Assembly: GCA_001788395.1 (NCBI GenBank)
Contig: MGBT01000083.1
Location: 1 to 33,790 of the forward strand
DNA: 33,790 nucleotides
Direction: 5' to 3'
From: Candidatus Rokubacteria bacterium GWA2_70_23
GTDB lineage: Bacteria; Methylomirabilota; Methylomirabilia; Rokubacteriales; CSP1-6
Part shown: positions 14,720-24,508 of the stretch, piece by piece
How positions within the stretch are numbered: position 1 is the first letter of the stretch
Layout: each line of letters starts with the position of its first letter
Translations under genes and position numbers: made by a program
The notes under the pieces: model-generated
What the model was told of the DNA's origin: nothing
Database searches by the model: none
What the model saw: the letters and a program-made list of their open reading frames with translations, nothing else

Positions 14720-15193
14720 TCAGCGGGCCCAGTACCCCTCCACCCACACGGGCTGCTGGTAATAGCCCGTCTGGATCATCTGCGGCTGGTAGTGGCTCTC
14801 CACCCACAACCCCTCGGCGGTGTAGAACCCCGGCACGTAGACGTAGGAGGTTGACACCCGAGGCACCCACTGGTAGGTCCAGTAGCCTGGTATCCAGCGA
14901 GGATAGACCGGCGCCACGTAGCTCGGGGCGTAGTAGTAGCTCCTGGGCGCGACGATGACTCTGGTGTTGGGGCCGGTGACGATGACCCTGGCGCGAGGAT
15001 CCGTCACGATGACCTTCGTCTGGCCCGCCGGGTGCCCGCGGCGCCAGCCCGACGTCGCGCCCGGCCAAGCGCCGCCTGGGACGATGATCTTGACACCGTC
15101 GGCGGTCGACGACGACGGGCCCAGAGCGAGTGCCGCCAGCAGGGCCAGCGACGCGGTGACGACCTTGATGCCGGTGTTCCGGTTCCGAGCCAT
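14720..15193 (-). CDS. Secreted Tyr/Trp-rich repeat protein (WxPGYW type)
   Basis: 157 residues from the ATG at 15193, chosen because GGAGGAGG lies just upstream; the longer track ORF is only translated repeat DNA. A signal peptide (about 10-30, VVTASLALLAALALG) precedes a tandem of nine-residue units (KVIVTDPRA, RVIVTGPNT, RVIVAPRS). The C-terminal half is aromatic-rich: PRWIPGYW, VYVPGFYTAEGLWV, PVWVEGYWAR. This resembles YXWGXW/WXXGXW repeat proteins, which are exported and of unknown function. It is enclosed, with the neighbouring hydrolase, between two inverted pairs of ~60-bp repeats. Confidence 0.7.
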   Translation of the reverse strand: MARNRNTGIKVVTASLALLAALALGPSSSTADGVKIIVPGGAWPGATSGWRRGHPAGQTKVIVTDPRARVIVTGPNTRVIVAPRSYYYAPSYVAPVYPRWIPGYWTYQWVPRVSTSYVYVPGFYTAEGLWVESHYQPQMIQTGYYQQPVWVEGYWAR

Positions 15194-15259
15194 GGGAGCC
15201 TCCTCCCTCGACGAGAGTCTCCTGCCTCCGGAACCCCGGACCTCCCGCTGGAGTTCCGA

Positions 15260-15314
15260 GCTCCGCTCGGGGGATCGCCACGTTCGCTCGCCTCGCCTTC
15301 GGCTGCGGCTCGCC
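15260..15314 (-). repeat. ~60-bp dispersed repeat, copy 3 (tandem unit 1)
   Basis: 55 bases identical to 15320-15374, with an exact 60-base period. Read on the minus strand it begins GGCGAGCCGCAGCCGAAGGC and ends CCGAGCGGAGC, matching copies 1 and 2 in inverted orientation with a one-base gap. Confidence 0.9.
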
Positions 15315-15319
15315 TCCTC

Positions 15320-15374
15320 GCTCCGCTCGGGGGATCGCCACGTTCGCTCGCCTCGCCTTCGGCTGCGGCTCGCC
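15320..15374 (-). repeat. ~60-bp dispersed repeat, copy 4 (tandem unit 2)
   Basis: A perfect 55-base duplicate of 15260-15314. The identity of the two units, against the weaker match to copies 1 and 2, implies that this tandem duplication is recent. Confidence 0.9.
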
Positions 15375-15381
15375 AACCAGT

Positions 15382-17157
15382 CTAGCCGGGGATCTCCGAG
15401 GGGGCCTTTCGGAGGTCGCGGACCAGCTTGCTGTCTATGACGTAGATCGACGGGGAGGTCTTCACGCGAACATAGGTGCGGTCCCCCTCCTCCTTGCCCA
15501 CGAGGAGGGTGGCGAGCTCGGCGCCGTCGGCCTTGGACAGCGTCACCTCGAGCTCCGGCCTGTCCAGCCCGAAGCGACCGGCATCGTCACCCTTGGCAGA
15601 GGCGATCTCCTTCCAGCGGAGCGCCTTGAGCGTCAGCAGGAGGTCAGAGACGCGCGCCTCCTTGGCCTTGCCCTTCGAGGGCTCGAGCACCTGCCACTCC
15701 GCCTCGCCCTTCCGCTCGATCAGGAGGGACTTGCCGCCACCGGCCACGCGTGCCCGCTTGACATCCCCGAGCTCGAAGGCCGGCAGGAGGCTCTTGTCGC
15801 GGAGGTCGGAGGCGGTACGGGCCAGATCCTCCAGGGCCTTGCCCTCCACCAGCATCACGGGCCCCTGCCCCGCAACAGCCGCCAGCGCCACCGGCTGCCC
15901 CCCGCGAGTCTCCCGCGAGGAGGCGACCAGGAGGACCTTCGGCTCCTTCCCGCCCTCCTCCCAGATGCGCACCGTCACCTCGGGCTTCGCCAGGTAACGC
16001 GGGACGTCCCTGGCGTCCTCGGACAGGAAGCCGCTGGCGCGCAGATCACGGATCCGCCAGAGGACACCGTTCACCGCGCCCGGGTCGGCCTTGAGCGGCT
16101 CGGGGGCCGTGAGCTTCCAGCCGCTGCCGTCACGCTCGAGGGTCACCCCGCCCTTCGCGTGCTCGAGCGCGATCTTGGCCACCTTGTCGTAGGCGTAGGC
16201 CAGCACGACCTTGTCGCGGAGCACCCCGACCGTCTTGGGCACCGCCGTCCACAGCTCCTCGCCCACAAGCATGACGCCCGGCTCGCCCTGGCGCATCACG
16301 TAGACGCCCTTCTTGTCCTTGTCCTGCCGGCCGAGGAGGAGCGCCTTGGAGGAGCGCTCCTTGTCCTTCCCGATCCAGAGCGTCACGGTCGCGGGCCGGT
16401 CGAGGCCGTAAGGGGCCAGCGTCTTCGGCGTATCGTCCACGAATTCCTTGGCCCGGGCGGAGGCGAGCTTCTCGAGGAAGTCGGCCATGAGGTCGGCGTC
16501 GGCCTTGAGCGCCCGGGGCTTGGTGATCTGCCACGTGCCGGACTCCTGGGGCTCCACCGTCATGCGGTCGCCGGCCACGTCCAGATCCACGGCGGTGATG
16601 CTCTTGCGGTCGAAGGAGAGAACGGTCTTGTCCCGCAGCTCGGCCAGCGGGCGGGCCACGTCCCGGCCCACGCCCTCGGACAGCGCGAGCACGGCGCTCT
16701 TGCTGCCCTCCTTGCCGTACACCCAGGCCCCCGTGGGGTTCTTGCCGCCGATCAGCAACACGAGCGGCTCGGCGCGCCCCTTGGCCTCCAGGGTGACCTG
16801 GACCTCCGGCGGGTCGAGCCCGAACTCGGAGAGCTTGGCCGGGCTCCCGTCGATCTCCCGATCCACGCGGAGCGTCGCGAGCGTGGTCACCACGCCGTCC
16901 ACGGCATTGCGGTCGCCACGCGTCTTCACGGGCTCGAGCATCTCCCAGCCCCCGTCACCGGCGCGCGCGAGCTTCACCGTGTCGGTCTTGCGCTTGAGCG
17001 TGAGCGTCTGGACGTCCTTGGGCTCGACGGTCCAGAGGCGCCCCTTGACGCTCTCGGTCTTCTCCCGGGCAGGGGCGAGCCAGTAGGTGTCGTAGTAGAA
17101 GAAGCCGCCGAGGCCGGCGGCGAGCAGGACCAGAACGACGAGGGATTTCCAGCTCAT
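15382..17157 (-). CDS. DUF4340-domain membrane-anchored protein
   Basis: 591 residues with one N-terminal membrane anchor (about 5-25, LVVLVLLAAGLGGFFYYDTYW); the rest is predicted extracytoplasmic. It contains repeated DUF4340-type modules, each with a W-x-(L/I)-x-x-P segment, then a FGLDPPEVQVTLEAK-like or YGLDRPATVTLWIG-like strand and LLIGG/LLLGR/LLVGK. I count about four such modules. DUF4340 proteins occur beside GldG-like ABC auxiliary proteins and are of unknown function. The gene is last in the four-gene operon, seventeen bases after the GldG-like gene, and probably forms part of the same envelope complex. Confidence 0.88.
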   Translation of the reverse strand: MSWKSLVVLVLLAAGLGGFFYYDTYWLAPAREKTESVKGRLWTVEPKDVQTLTLKRKTDTVKLARAGDGGWEMLEPVKTRGDRNAVDGVVTTLATLRVDREIDGSPAKLSEFGLDPPEVQVTLEAKGRAEPLVLLIGGKNPTGAWVYGKEGSKSAVLALSEGVGRDVARPLAELRDKTVLSFDRKSITAVDLDVAGDRMTVEPQESGTWQITKPRALKADADLMADFLEKLASARAKEFVDDTPKTLAPYGLDRPATVTLWIGKDKERSSKALLLGRQDKDKKGVYVMRQGEPGVMLVGEELWTAVPKTVGVLRDKVVLAYAYDKVAKIALEHAKGGVTLERDGSGWKLTAPEPLKADPGAVNGVLWRIRDLRASGFLSEDARDVPRYLAKPEVTVRIWEEGGKEPKVLLVASSRETRGGQPVALAAVAGQGPVMLVEGKALEDLARTASDLRDKSLLPAFELGDVKRARVAGGGKSLLIERKGEAEWQVLEPSKGKAKEARVSDLLLTLKALRWKEIASAKGDDAGRFGLDRPELEVTLSKADGAELATLLVGKEEGDRTYVRVKTSPSIYVIDSKLVRDLRKAPSEIPG

Positions 17158-17174
17158 GGCGGAAGCCGCCGCAG

Positions 17175-18794
17175 CTACCTCGAGCGGCGCCGGCGGACGA
17201 CGGCGACGATCCCGCTGGCAACGACAGCGCCGGGCAGCACCACGACGGGCAGCCAGAGCACAGCCTGGGACTGGGAAGACGTGAGCATGATCGGGATCTG
17301 GGTTGCGTCCTTCGCGCGCACCGAGATCAGATCCTCCTCCTCGGCCAGCCAGGACACGATGTTGAGAAAGAAGTCGCGGTTGCCCTGAGCGCCGATGAAC
17401 TGGTTGGAGGCCAGGCTCGCGGTGCCGACCACGACGAGGCGGGCCTTCGCGGGCTTCCGCTCCTCGGCGCCGTCCCCACCCGGAACCCCGGGCTTGGCGC
17501 CGCCCCGGTCGCCCGTCTTGGCGTCCGCCTGGATCTCGATGGTGGCGACGGCGGCCACGGGGAGCGGGCCTTTCTTGTCCTGCGGATCGGGCTTGGCCTC
17601 CCCGCGCTGCAGCGCCGCCTTGTCGGTCTCGCCCCAGGACTGCGGGCTCGAATGCGCCAGGGTTCGTACCTGGACGCCCTTCGGCAAGGTCGCCGCCGGG
17701 GACACCGACCGCGTCAGCGGGAAGAGCGTCATGACGCCGCCCATGTCCCGCGTGATCGGGTGACTGTCGTACTGGTTCACGACCGGCACTTCGGGTCCGA
17801 CCCCGAACAGCCGCCCGATGGGATTCATCTCGACCACGAGGTCGTCGCCGATGTCGAAGCCGTACTTCGCGAGGTACGTCCGCAGGCCCTCCGCCTGGAA
17901 GGGCGCCGCCATGAAGAAGACCTTCCCGCCGCGGCCGATGTAGGAGTCGACGGCCTCCAGCTCCTGCGGGAAGAGATCGGTGCGCGGCCCCGGGATCATC
18001 AGCATGGCCGCATCGTCCGGGATCGTGGGATCGCGGGCGAGGGTCAGCTCCTTGACCTCGTAGTTGGCCTTCTCCATCTGCTCCTTGGCCTGGCTGAACC
18101 CCGGGCGGTCGGTGCCGGCGATGTCGGCCTCGCCGTGCCCCTTGACGACGTAGACAACGCGCTTGCCGTCCCGCGTCACCTTCACCAGACCGTTGGTGAG
18201 CTTCTCCTCCTCGGCGTCCAGGATCTTCTCGGACTTGGTCTCGCCCTTGCCGCCGCGCTCCAGCACCACGGTGCCGTAGCTCTCGACGCCGTAGCGGCGC
18301 GCCAGCCCCGGCGCCCGGTCGGGATCCTCCATCCGCGAGGTGAATTTGCCGCCGGAGTAGGATGCGTACTGCTTGAACAGGTCCTCGGCAGGGCGCTTGC
18401 CGGGGGTGTCGGAGCGGAAAAAGGCGATGGCCTCCACCGGCATCTTGAGCGTCTGCAGCACCTTGATGGTCTGCGGGGAGAGGCTGTGCCGCTTGTTCTC
18501 CGTCAGATCCCAGCGCGTGCTGTGACGCATGGACACCGCGTTGGCGAGCACCACGACGCCGAGCGCCAGGAGGACCATCACGCCCACGCCCGCCCCGTAG
18601 CGCGTGGAGCGCTGCCCGAGGGCGCGGCCCACGGACCCGGCGTTGAGCGCGAACGACAGGGCCAGAAGCAGGGCGCCCGCGACGACGAGGGCCCAGCGGA
18701 GCCGCTCGAGCGAGGGCACGAACAGGACGAGCGCCCCCGCGCCGAGCAGCAGCACGATCGCGAGGGACGCAGCCCAGCGGCGGAGGACGCTCAT
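17175..18794 (-). CDS. GldG-like ABC transporter auxiliary protein
   Basis: 539 residues. Membrane helices at about 10-28, 33-50 and 68-86 are followed by a large periplasmic domain of the ABC_transp_aux/GldG family: RWDLTENKRHSLSPQT, VYVVKGHGEADI, then AMLMIPGPRTDLFPQELEAVDSYI (quoted in part) with GGKVFFMA. A C-terminal helix (about 512-532) and a basic tail RRRRSR close it. GldG acts with GldA and GldF in Bacteroidota gliding, but in other phyla the set has no known role. It begins five bases after the permease stop. A Lys/Gly/Pro-rich low-complexity insert (about 405-445) is not typical of the family. Confidence 0.88.
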   Translation of the reverse strand: MSVLRRWAASLAIVLLLGAGALVLFVPSLERLRWALVVAGALLLALSFALNAGSVGRALGQRSTRYGAGVGVMVLLALGVVVLANAVSMRHSTRWDLTENKRHSLSPQTIKVLQTLKMPVEAIAFFRSDTPGKRPAEDLFKQYASYSGGKFTSRMEDPDRAPGLARRYGVESYGTVVLERGGKGETKSEKILDAEEEKLTNGLVKVTRDGKRVVYVVKGHGEADIAGTDRPGFSQAKEQMEKANYEVKELTLARDPTIPDDAAMLMIPGPRTDLFPQELEAVDSYIGRGGKVFFMAAPFQAEGLRTYLAKYGFDIGDDLVVEMNPIGRLFGVGPEVPVVNQYDSHPITRDMGGVMTLFPLTRSVSPAATLPKGVQVRTLAHSSPQSWGETDKAALQRGEAKPDPQDKKGPLPVAAVATIEIQADAKTGDRGGAKPGVPGGDGAEERKPAKARLVVVGTASLASNQFIGAQGNRDFFLNIVSWLAEEEDLISVRAKDATQIPIMLTSSQSQAVLWLPVVVLPGAVVASGIVAVVRRRRSR

Positions 18795-18798
18795 GGCG

Positions 18799-19566
18799 TT
18801 ATCCCTTCCACCGCTTGGCCTCCAGCGACCGGAGCGCCAGGAAGAGTGCGAAGGCCATCGCCGTCACGTAGTACACCACGTCCTTCGTATCGAGCACGCC
18901 CTTGCTGAAGCTGTCCATGTGGTCGGTGATGGAGACGTACTGGAGCACCGTCCTGAGCGTCCCGCCGGCAAAGTCAGCGCCCCAGCCGACGACCCAGAGC
19001 CCGAGCAGGATGCCGAAGGTCGCGAAGCCGGCCACGATCTGGTTCTCGGTCATGGACGACAGCAGGATCCCGACGGCAAGGAAGGTCCCACCGAGCAGCA
19101 GAAGCCCGAGGTAGCCCGTCATGACGGCGCCCCATTCCACCCGCGCGAAGTACGAGACCATGCCCGGGTAGAGGAGCGTGAGCCCCAGCAGGAGCACGTA
19201 GAGCGCGCCCGCCGCCAGGAACTTGCCCAGGAGGATCTCGCCATCACGGACCGGATAGGTCAGGAGCAGCTCGAGGGTCCCGGCGCGCTTCTCCTCGGCG
19301 AAGAGCCGCATCGTGACCATGGGCATGAAGAAGAGGAGCACCACGGCCATGTTGGAGAAGAGCGGCCGCAGGATCCCCTCGGTGGGGTTCAGGCTCTGCG
19401 CCATCTGCGGCTGCATGGCCGCCTGCATCGAGGACATGTTGTAGAAGAGGAGGATCTGGCTGAAGAACCAGCCCGAGATCACCAGGAAGAAGGTGCCGAC
19501 CACGTAGGCGACGGGCGATCCGAAGTAGAGCCGCATCTCCTTCTTGAAGACGGGCCACCAGCGCAT
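18799..19566 (-). CDS. ABC-2 type permease (GldF-like)
   Basis: 255 residues with about six membrane helices. It starts MRWWPVFKKEMRLYFGSPVAYV, the usual ABC-2 permease opening in which an amphipathic helix precedes the first membrane span. The conserved RLFAEEKRAGTLELLLTYPV coupling segment is near residue 90. The track ORF runs 690 residues because it reads on upstream; the ATG at 19566 overlaps the ATPase stop by one base (TGATG). It forms the membrane pore of the transporter whose ATPase is the preceding gene. Substrate unknown. Confidence 0.92.
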   Translation of the reverse strand: MRWWPVFKKEMRLYFGSPVAYVVGTFFLVISGWFFSQILLFYNMSSMQAAMQPQMAQSLNPTEGILRPLFSNMAVVLLFFMPMVTMRLFAEEKRAGTLELLLTYPVRDGEILLGKFLAAGALYVLLLGLTLLYPGMVSYFARVEWGAVMTGYLGLLLLGGTFLAVGILLSSMTENQIVAGFATFGILLGLWVVGWGADFAGGTLRTVLQYVSITDHMDSFSKGVLDTKDVVYYVTAMAFALFLALRSLEAKRWKG

Positions 19567-20555
19567 CAGGCGACCTCGGCGGTGGCCGTGGGAGTCTCCA
19601 CGCTCTCGGCGGACTCGGCGGCCTCCTCGCCTGCCACCACGCGGATGAAGACCTCCTCCAGGCTCATGCCGACCTGGTGCAGCTCGAGGAGCGGCCAGGC
19701 GCGGCTCGTGACGAGACGGGCCAGATCGCCGCGCACGTCGTGGCCGCGCGATGCCTCCACCACGAAGGAGGCCGCGCCGTCCCGCGTCTCCTGCACCGCC
19801 ACGCGAAGCACCCCCGGCACGCCGAGGAGCGCCACCTCCACCGCCTCCGCCGGCGCCCCCACCTCGATCGCCACGCGGGAGGTCGGGAAGACTTGCTCGA
19901 CGAGCTCGGACTGCGTGCCCTGGGCGACGATGCGCCCGCGATGGATGATGATCACGCCGTCGCAGACCATGGAGACTTCGGGCAAGATGTGGGTGGACAG
20001 GATCACGGTGTGCTGCCCCGCCAGCGAGCGGATGAGGGCGCGGATCTCGGCGATCTGCTTCGGATCGAGGCCGATGGTGGGCTCGTCCATGATCAGCACC
20101 TCGGGGTCGCCCAGGAGCGCCTGCGCCAGCCCGACGCGCTGCCGGTAGCCCTTGGAGAGCTTGCCGATGAGCCGGCGCTGCATGTCCGTGATGAAGCAGC
20201 GCTCCATCACCTCGGCGACCTTGCCCCTCCGCGCCCGTCGGGGCACGCCCTTGATCTCCGCCACGAAGTCGAGATACGCCGCCACGGGAAGATCCGGGTA
20301 GAGCGGGGCGTTCTCGGGCAGGTACCCGATGCGCCGCCGCACCTCCATGGACTGGGAGAACACGTCGAAGCCCGCGATGCGTGCCGTCCCGCCGCTGGCC
20401 GCCATGAAACACGACAGGATCTTCATCGTCGTGGACTTGCCGGCGCCGTTGGGGCCGAGGAAGCCGACGATCGTCCCCTTCTCGACGGTGAAAGACACGT
20501 CCTGGACGGCCGTGACAGGCCCGTAATGCTTGGTCAGCCGATCGACTTCGATCAT
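19566..20555 (-). CDS. ABC transporter ATP-binding protein (GldA/NatA-like)
   Basis: 329 residues from the ATG at 20555 (MIEVDRLTKHYG); the upstream part of the track ORF lies beyond the promoter. Walker A GPNGAGKST (about 36-44), signature LSKGYRQR (about 132), Walker B VLIMDEP (about 151-157) and the H-loop STH are complete. The C-terminal domain of about 100 residues is typical of ABC-2 partners such as GldA, NatA and CcmA. It powers the permease encoded by the next gene. It is first in a four-gene operon (ATPase, permease, GldG-like, DUF4340) expressed from the extended -10 promoter at 20590-20598. Confidence 0.93.
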   Translation of the reverse strand: MIEVDRLTKHYGPVTAVQDVSFTVEKGTIVGFLGPNGAGKSTTMKILSCFMAASGGTARIAGFDVFSQSMEVRRRIGYLPENAPLYPDLPVAAYLDFVAEIKGVPRRARRGKVAEVMERCFITDMQRRLIGKLSKGYRQRVGLAQALLGDPEVLIMDEPTIGLDPKQIAEIRALIRSLAGQHTVILSTHILPEVSMVCDGVIIIHRGRIVAQGTQSELVEQVFPTSRVAIEVGAPAEAVEVALLGVPGVLRVAVQETRDGAASFVVEASRGHDVRGDLARLVTSRAWPLLELHQVGMSLEEVFIRVVAGEEAAESAESVETPTATAEVA

Positions 20556-20589
20556 GGGTGTTGGCCGATGTACATCGTAGCCGGCACTC

Positions 20590-20598
20590 AGTATAGCA
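20590..20598 (-). promoter_or_regulatory. Extended -10 promoter (TGCTATACT) for the ABC operon
   Basis: On the minus strand TGCTATACT fits an extended -10 element (TGn plus TATACT). Transcription would begin near 20583, giving a leader of under thirty bases to the ATG at 20555. No good -35 is visible, which an extended -10 can tolerate. Confidence 0.55.
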
Positions 20599-20665
20599 CA
20601 CGGTCCCGGGCCGGGGCCTTTGCTGGGGCGTCCCGGGCGTGAGACCATGGCAGCTGGGAGGGTCC

Positions 20666-22807
<2,142 letters not shown>

Positions 22808-22846
22808 CGGCCGCGGCGCCCTCTTCCGGCGCCTCCGCGCGTCTCG

Positions 22847-23126
22847 CTAGACCAGCCCGGTGATGGAGCCGTCGGGCGCGACGTCGACGCGTTCCGCGTT
22901 CGGGCGGCGCGGGAGGCCGGGCATGGTGGCGATGCCCCCTGCGAACGCCACGAGGAAGCCGGCCCCCGCCGAGATCTCGACAGCGTTCACGGTGATCCGG
23001 AAGCCCCGCGGCCATATCCCGCCCGTACGGCACCCATTCGGCCTCGGCGAGGCCGAGGTCCTGCGCCAGGTCCGCGATGGGACGCGGAGGGCTAGGGCCG
23101 AGTCGGGGCGGGGTCGAGGTCGGCAT
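22847..23126 (-). pseudogene. fhs: Internally deleted remnant of formate-tetrahydrofolate ligase
   Basis: Both ends of FTHFS are present but the middle is gone. From 23126, one frame gives RPIADLAQDLGLAEAEWVPYGRD, the family's N-terminal motif (PI..IA..LG...D...YG). Beyond about 23005-23018 the homology jumps to another frame: PRGFRITVNAVEI, then ISAGAGFLVAF, then TMPGLPRRPNAERVDV and GSITGLV followed by TAG at 22847, the FTHFS C-terminus. A normal FTHFS is about 555 residues; here some 80-90 codons remain and the two pieces are out of frame. The P-loop and active site are absent, so no enzyme can be made. The start overlaps the thioesterase end by 35 bases, so it was probably the last gene of that operon. 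Confidence 0.85.
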
Positions 23127-23514
23127 CGGGCATGATCTTCTTGAGCCAGTCGGGGATGGCGATCATCCTCTGCGTCGGCGGGTCCCAGCAGGCGTGGCGG
23201 GTATGTCCGGTGGCGATCAGCTCCGAGGCCTCATCGCGGATCTCGTAGGAGAACGTGAAGCTCGCGCGCCGGCACTCGCTCACGCGGCTGATGACTGCAA
23301 GCAAGTCGTCGAGGCGGGCCGGCTTGACGTAGCGGACGAGGGCCTCCACCACCGGCATGTGGATCCGCTGGTTGACCTGCGCCATCGGCAGCCCCGCCTG
23401 CCTGAGATACTCGACCCGCCCGACCTCGAAGTAGGTGAGGTAGTTGCCGTAGTAGACGACCGACATGGTGTCGGTGTCCTTGTAGCGCACACGAATGTGG
23501 GTCGTCGCGGCCAT
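23092..23514 (-). CDS. ybgC: YbgC-type acyl-CoA thioesterase (4HBT hotdog)
   Basis: 140 residues, a single hotdog domain. The motif DTDTMSVVYYGNYLTYFEVGR (about 14-33) holds the catalytic Asp of the 4-hydroxybenzoyl-CoA thioesterase family. It hydrolyses short or medium acyl-CoA, or acyl-ACP, in the cytoplasm. In Proteobacteria ybgC heads the tol-pal operon; here the homologue lies about 13 kb away in a different operon, twenty bases after the AAA+ gene. The ATG at 23514 is well placed. Its last 35 bases overlap the start of the fhs remnant. Confidence 0.9.
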   Translation of the reverse strand: MAATTHIRVRYKDTDTMSVVYYGNYLTYFEVGRVEYLRQAGLPMAQVNQRIHMPVVEALVRYVKPARLDDLLAVISRVSECRRASFTFSYEIRDEASELIATGHTRHACWDPPTQRMIAIPDWLKKIMPDADLDPAPTRP

Positions 23515-23534
23515 CTCGGGTGGGCGCGTACCGG

Positions 23535-24506
23535 CTACAAATACTGGCCGTAGCGGATCTTCTCGACGACCTCGCGGATGCGACGGTAGGCGTCGATCTG
23601 GTGGAGCAGGTCCTGGGTGGTGACGAGCCCGGCGTCCCGCCCCTCGCCCGCGGCGTACACCTTCTGCTCGAGCGCGCGCCGGAGCACCTCGGAGATCTCG
23701 GCGCCGCTCATTCCGCCCATGGGGGGCAGGAGCGAGCGGAAGTCCAGGCTCTCGAAGAGCGGGCGGCCCGCGGCGTTCTCCGCCCGCGTCTTCGCCAGCT
23801 GCAGGATCTCCTGCTGTGCGGGACCATCGGGCAGGGTCACCTCCACGAGGCGGTCGAGACGTCCCGGGGCGACGAGCGAGGGATCCACCGAGTCCGTCCG
23901 GTTCGTCGAGGCGACGACGATCACGGGCGAGAAGTCATCGAGGCTATCCATCTTCTCGCAGAGCGCCGCCACCAGGCGGGCGCTGGCCTCCCGCGCCTGG
24001 GCAGGCGGGAGCAGGTGCTCCAGGGACAGCGCGGTGGCCTCATCCAGGAAGACCACGGCCTTCCCCTCGGTCTTGGCGATCCCCACGATCTCCTGCAGGA
24101 TCTCGCCCGTGGTCGGGCCGAACTTGGACGTGAGGTTCATCAGCTTGAGGTGGTAGAAGATCGCCCCGGCGCTCGTCGCCAGCGCGCGCGCGAGCATGGA
24201 CTTGCCGGTGCCGGGCGGACCGTAGAGGAGCAGGCCCTTGGGCGGGGTGATGCCCCACTTGCGGTAGAGCTCCGGGTCGGTGAGCGCCGTGGCGAAGCCG
24301 CGCACGGCCGCCTTGGCCTGGGCGAGGCCGCCGATGTGCTCGAAGGAGGTCTCCGGCTTGATGATGACCACGACCCGCCCGCTCAGGTCACCGAACTTCT
24401 CCCCGAGCTTCGCGAAGACGTCCTCGATGCGGCGCTGGATCGCCCACTGCTGGCCGCCGTTCTTCGGCGGCTCGGGGACGGCGTCCTTCACCTCCTCGGC
24501 CGCCAC
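23535..24506 (-). CDS. AAA+ ATPase, Cdc48/FtsH-like single-domain
   Basis: 323 residues from a GTG at 24506. A helical N-terminal part (about 20-50) precedes one AAA domain: Walker A GPPGTGKS (96-103), Walker B FLDEA with D155/E156, and the second region of homology STNRTDSVDPSLVAPGRLDR (about 202-221) with its arginine fingers. The C-terminal lid carries GMSGAEISEVLRRAL. Such proteins unfold or remodel other proteins as hexamers. There is no protease domain, membrane helix or partner-binding domain I recognise. It starts two bases after the nuclease gene, so the pair is co-translated; whether they work together is unknown, since the nuclease looks exported. Confidence 0.88.
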   Translation of the reverse strand: MAAEEVKDAVPEPPKNGGQQWAIQRRIEDVFAKLGEKFGDLSGRVVVIIKPETSFEHIGGLAQAKAAVRGFATALTDPELYRKWGITPPKGLLLYGPPGTGKSMLARALATSAGAIFYHLKLMNLTSKFGPTTGEILQEIVGIAKTEGKAVVFLDEATALSLEHLLPPAQAREASARLVAALCEKMDSLDDFSPVIVVASTNRTDSVDPSLVAPGRLDRLVEVTLPDGPAQQEILQLAKTRAENAAGRPLFESLDFRSLLPPMGGMSGAEISEVLRRALEQKVYAAGEGRDAGLVTTQDLLHQIDAYRRIREVVEKIRYGQYL

Positions 24507-24508
24507 GG

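Larger units (their letters stand above)
15194..15381 (-). other. Intergenic repeat region upstream of the secreted protein gene
   Basis: This 188-base gap holds the ribosome site of the secreted protein gene next to 15193 and then the tandem repeat pair. The ORFs drawn through it encode only repeat-derived Arg/Ser-rich peptide. The DUF4340 gene ends seven bases beyond the second repeat unit. Confidence 0.7.

Noticed and set aside
15260-15374. Tandem 60-bp units as a CRISPR array
   Set aside because: Only two units with near-continuous identity and no unique spacers, and no cas genes.
13755-15374. Composite transposon around the hydrolase and secreted protein genes
   Set aside because: Inverted repeat pairs are present but there is no transposase or recombinase in the window.
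14720-15376. Longer start for the secreted protein reading through the repeats (218 aa)
   Set aside because: The extra N-terminus is translated repeat DNA, and the GGAGGAGG-ATG at 15193 gives a proper signal peptide.
16159-17388. Plus-strand ORF (409 aa) opposite the DUF4340 gene
   Set aside because: Antisense shadow with no motif; the DUF4340 and GldG-like genes explain the region.
22815-22833. GGCGCC-loop-GGCGCC as terminator between the diguanylate cyclase and fhs remnant
   Set aside because: Only a six-base, self-palindromic stem with no T-run; too weak to call.
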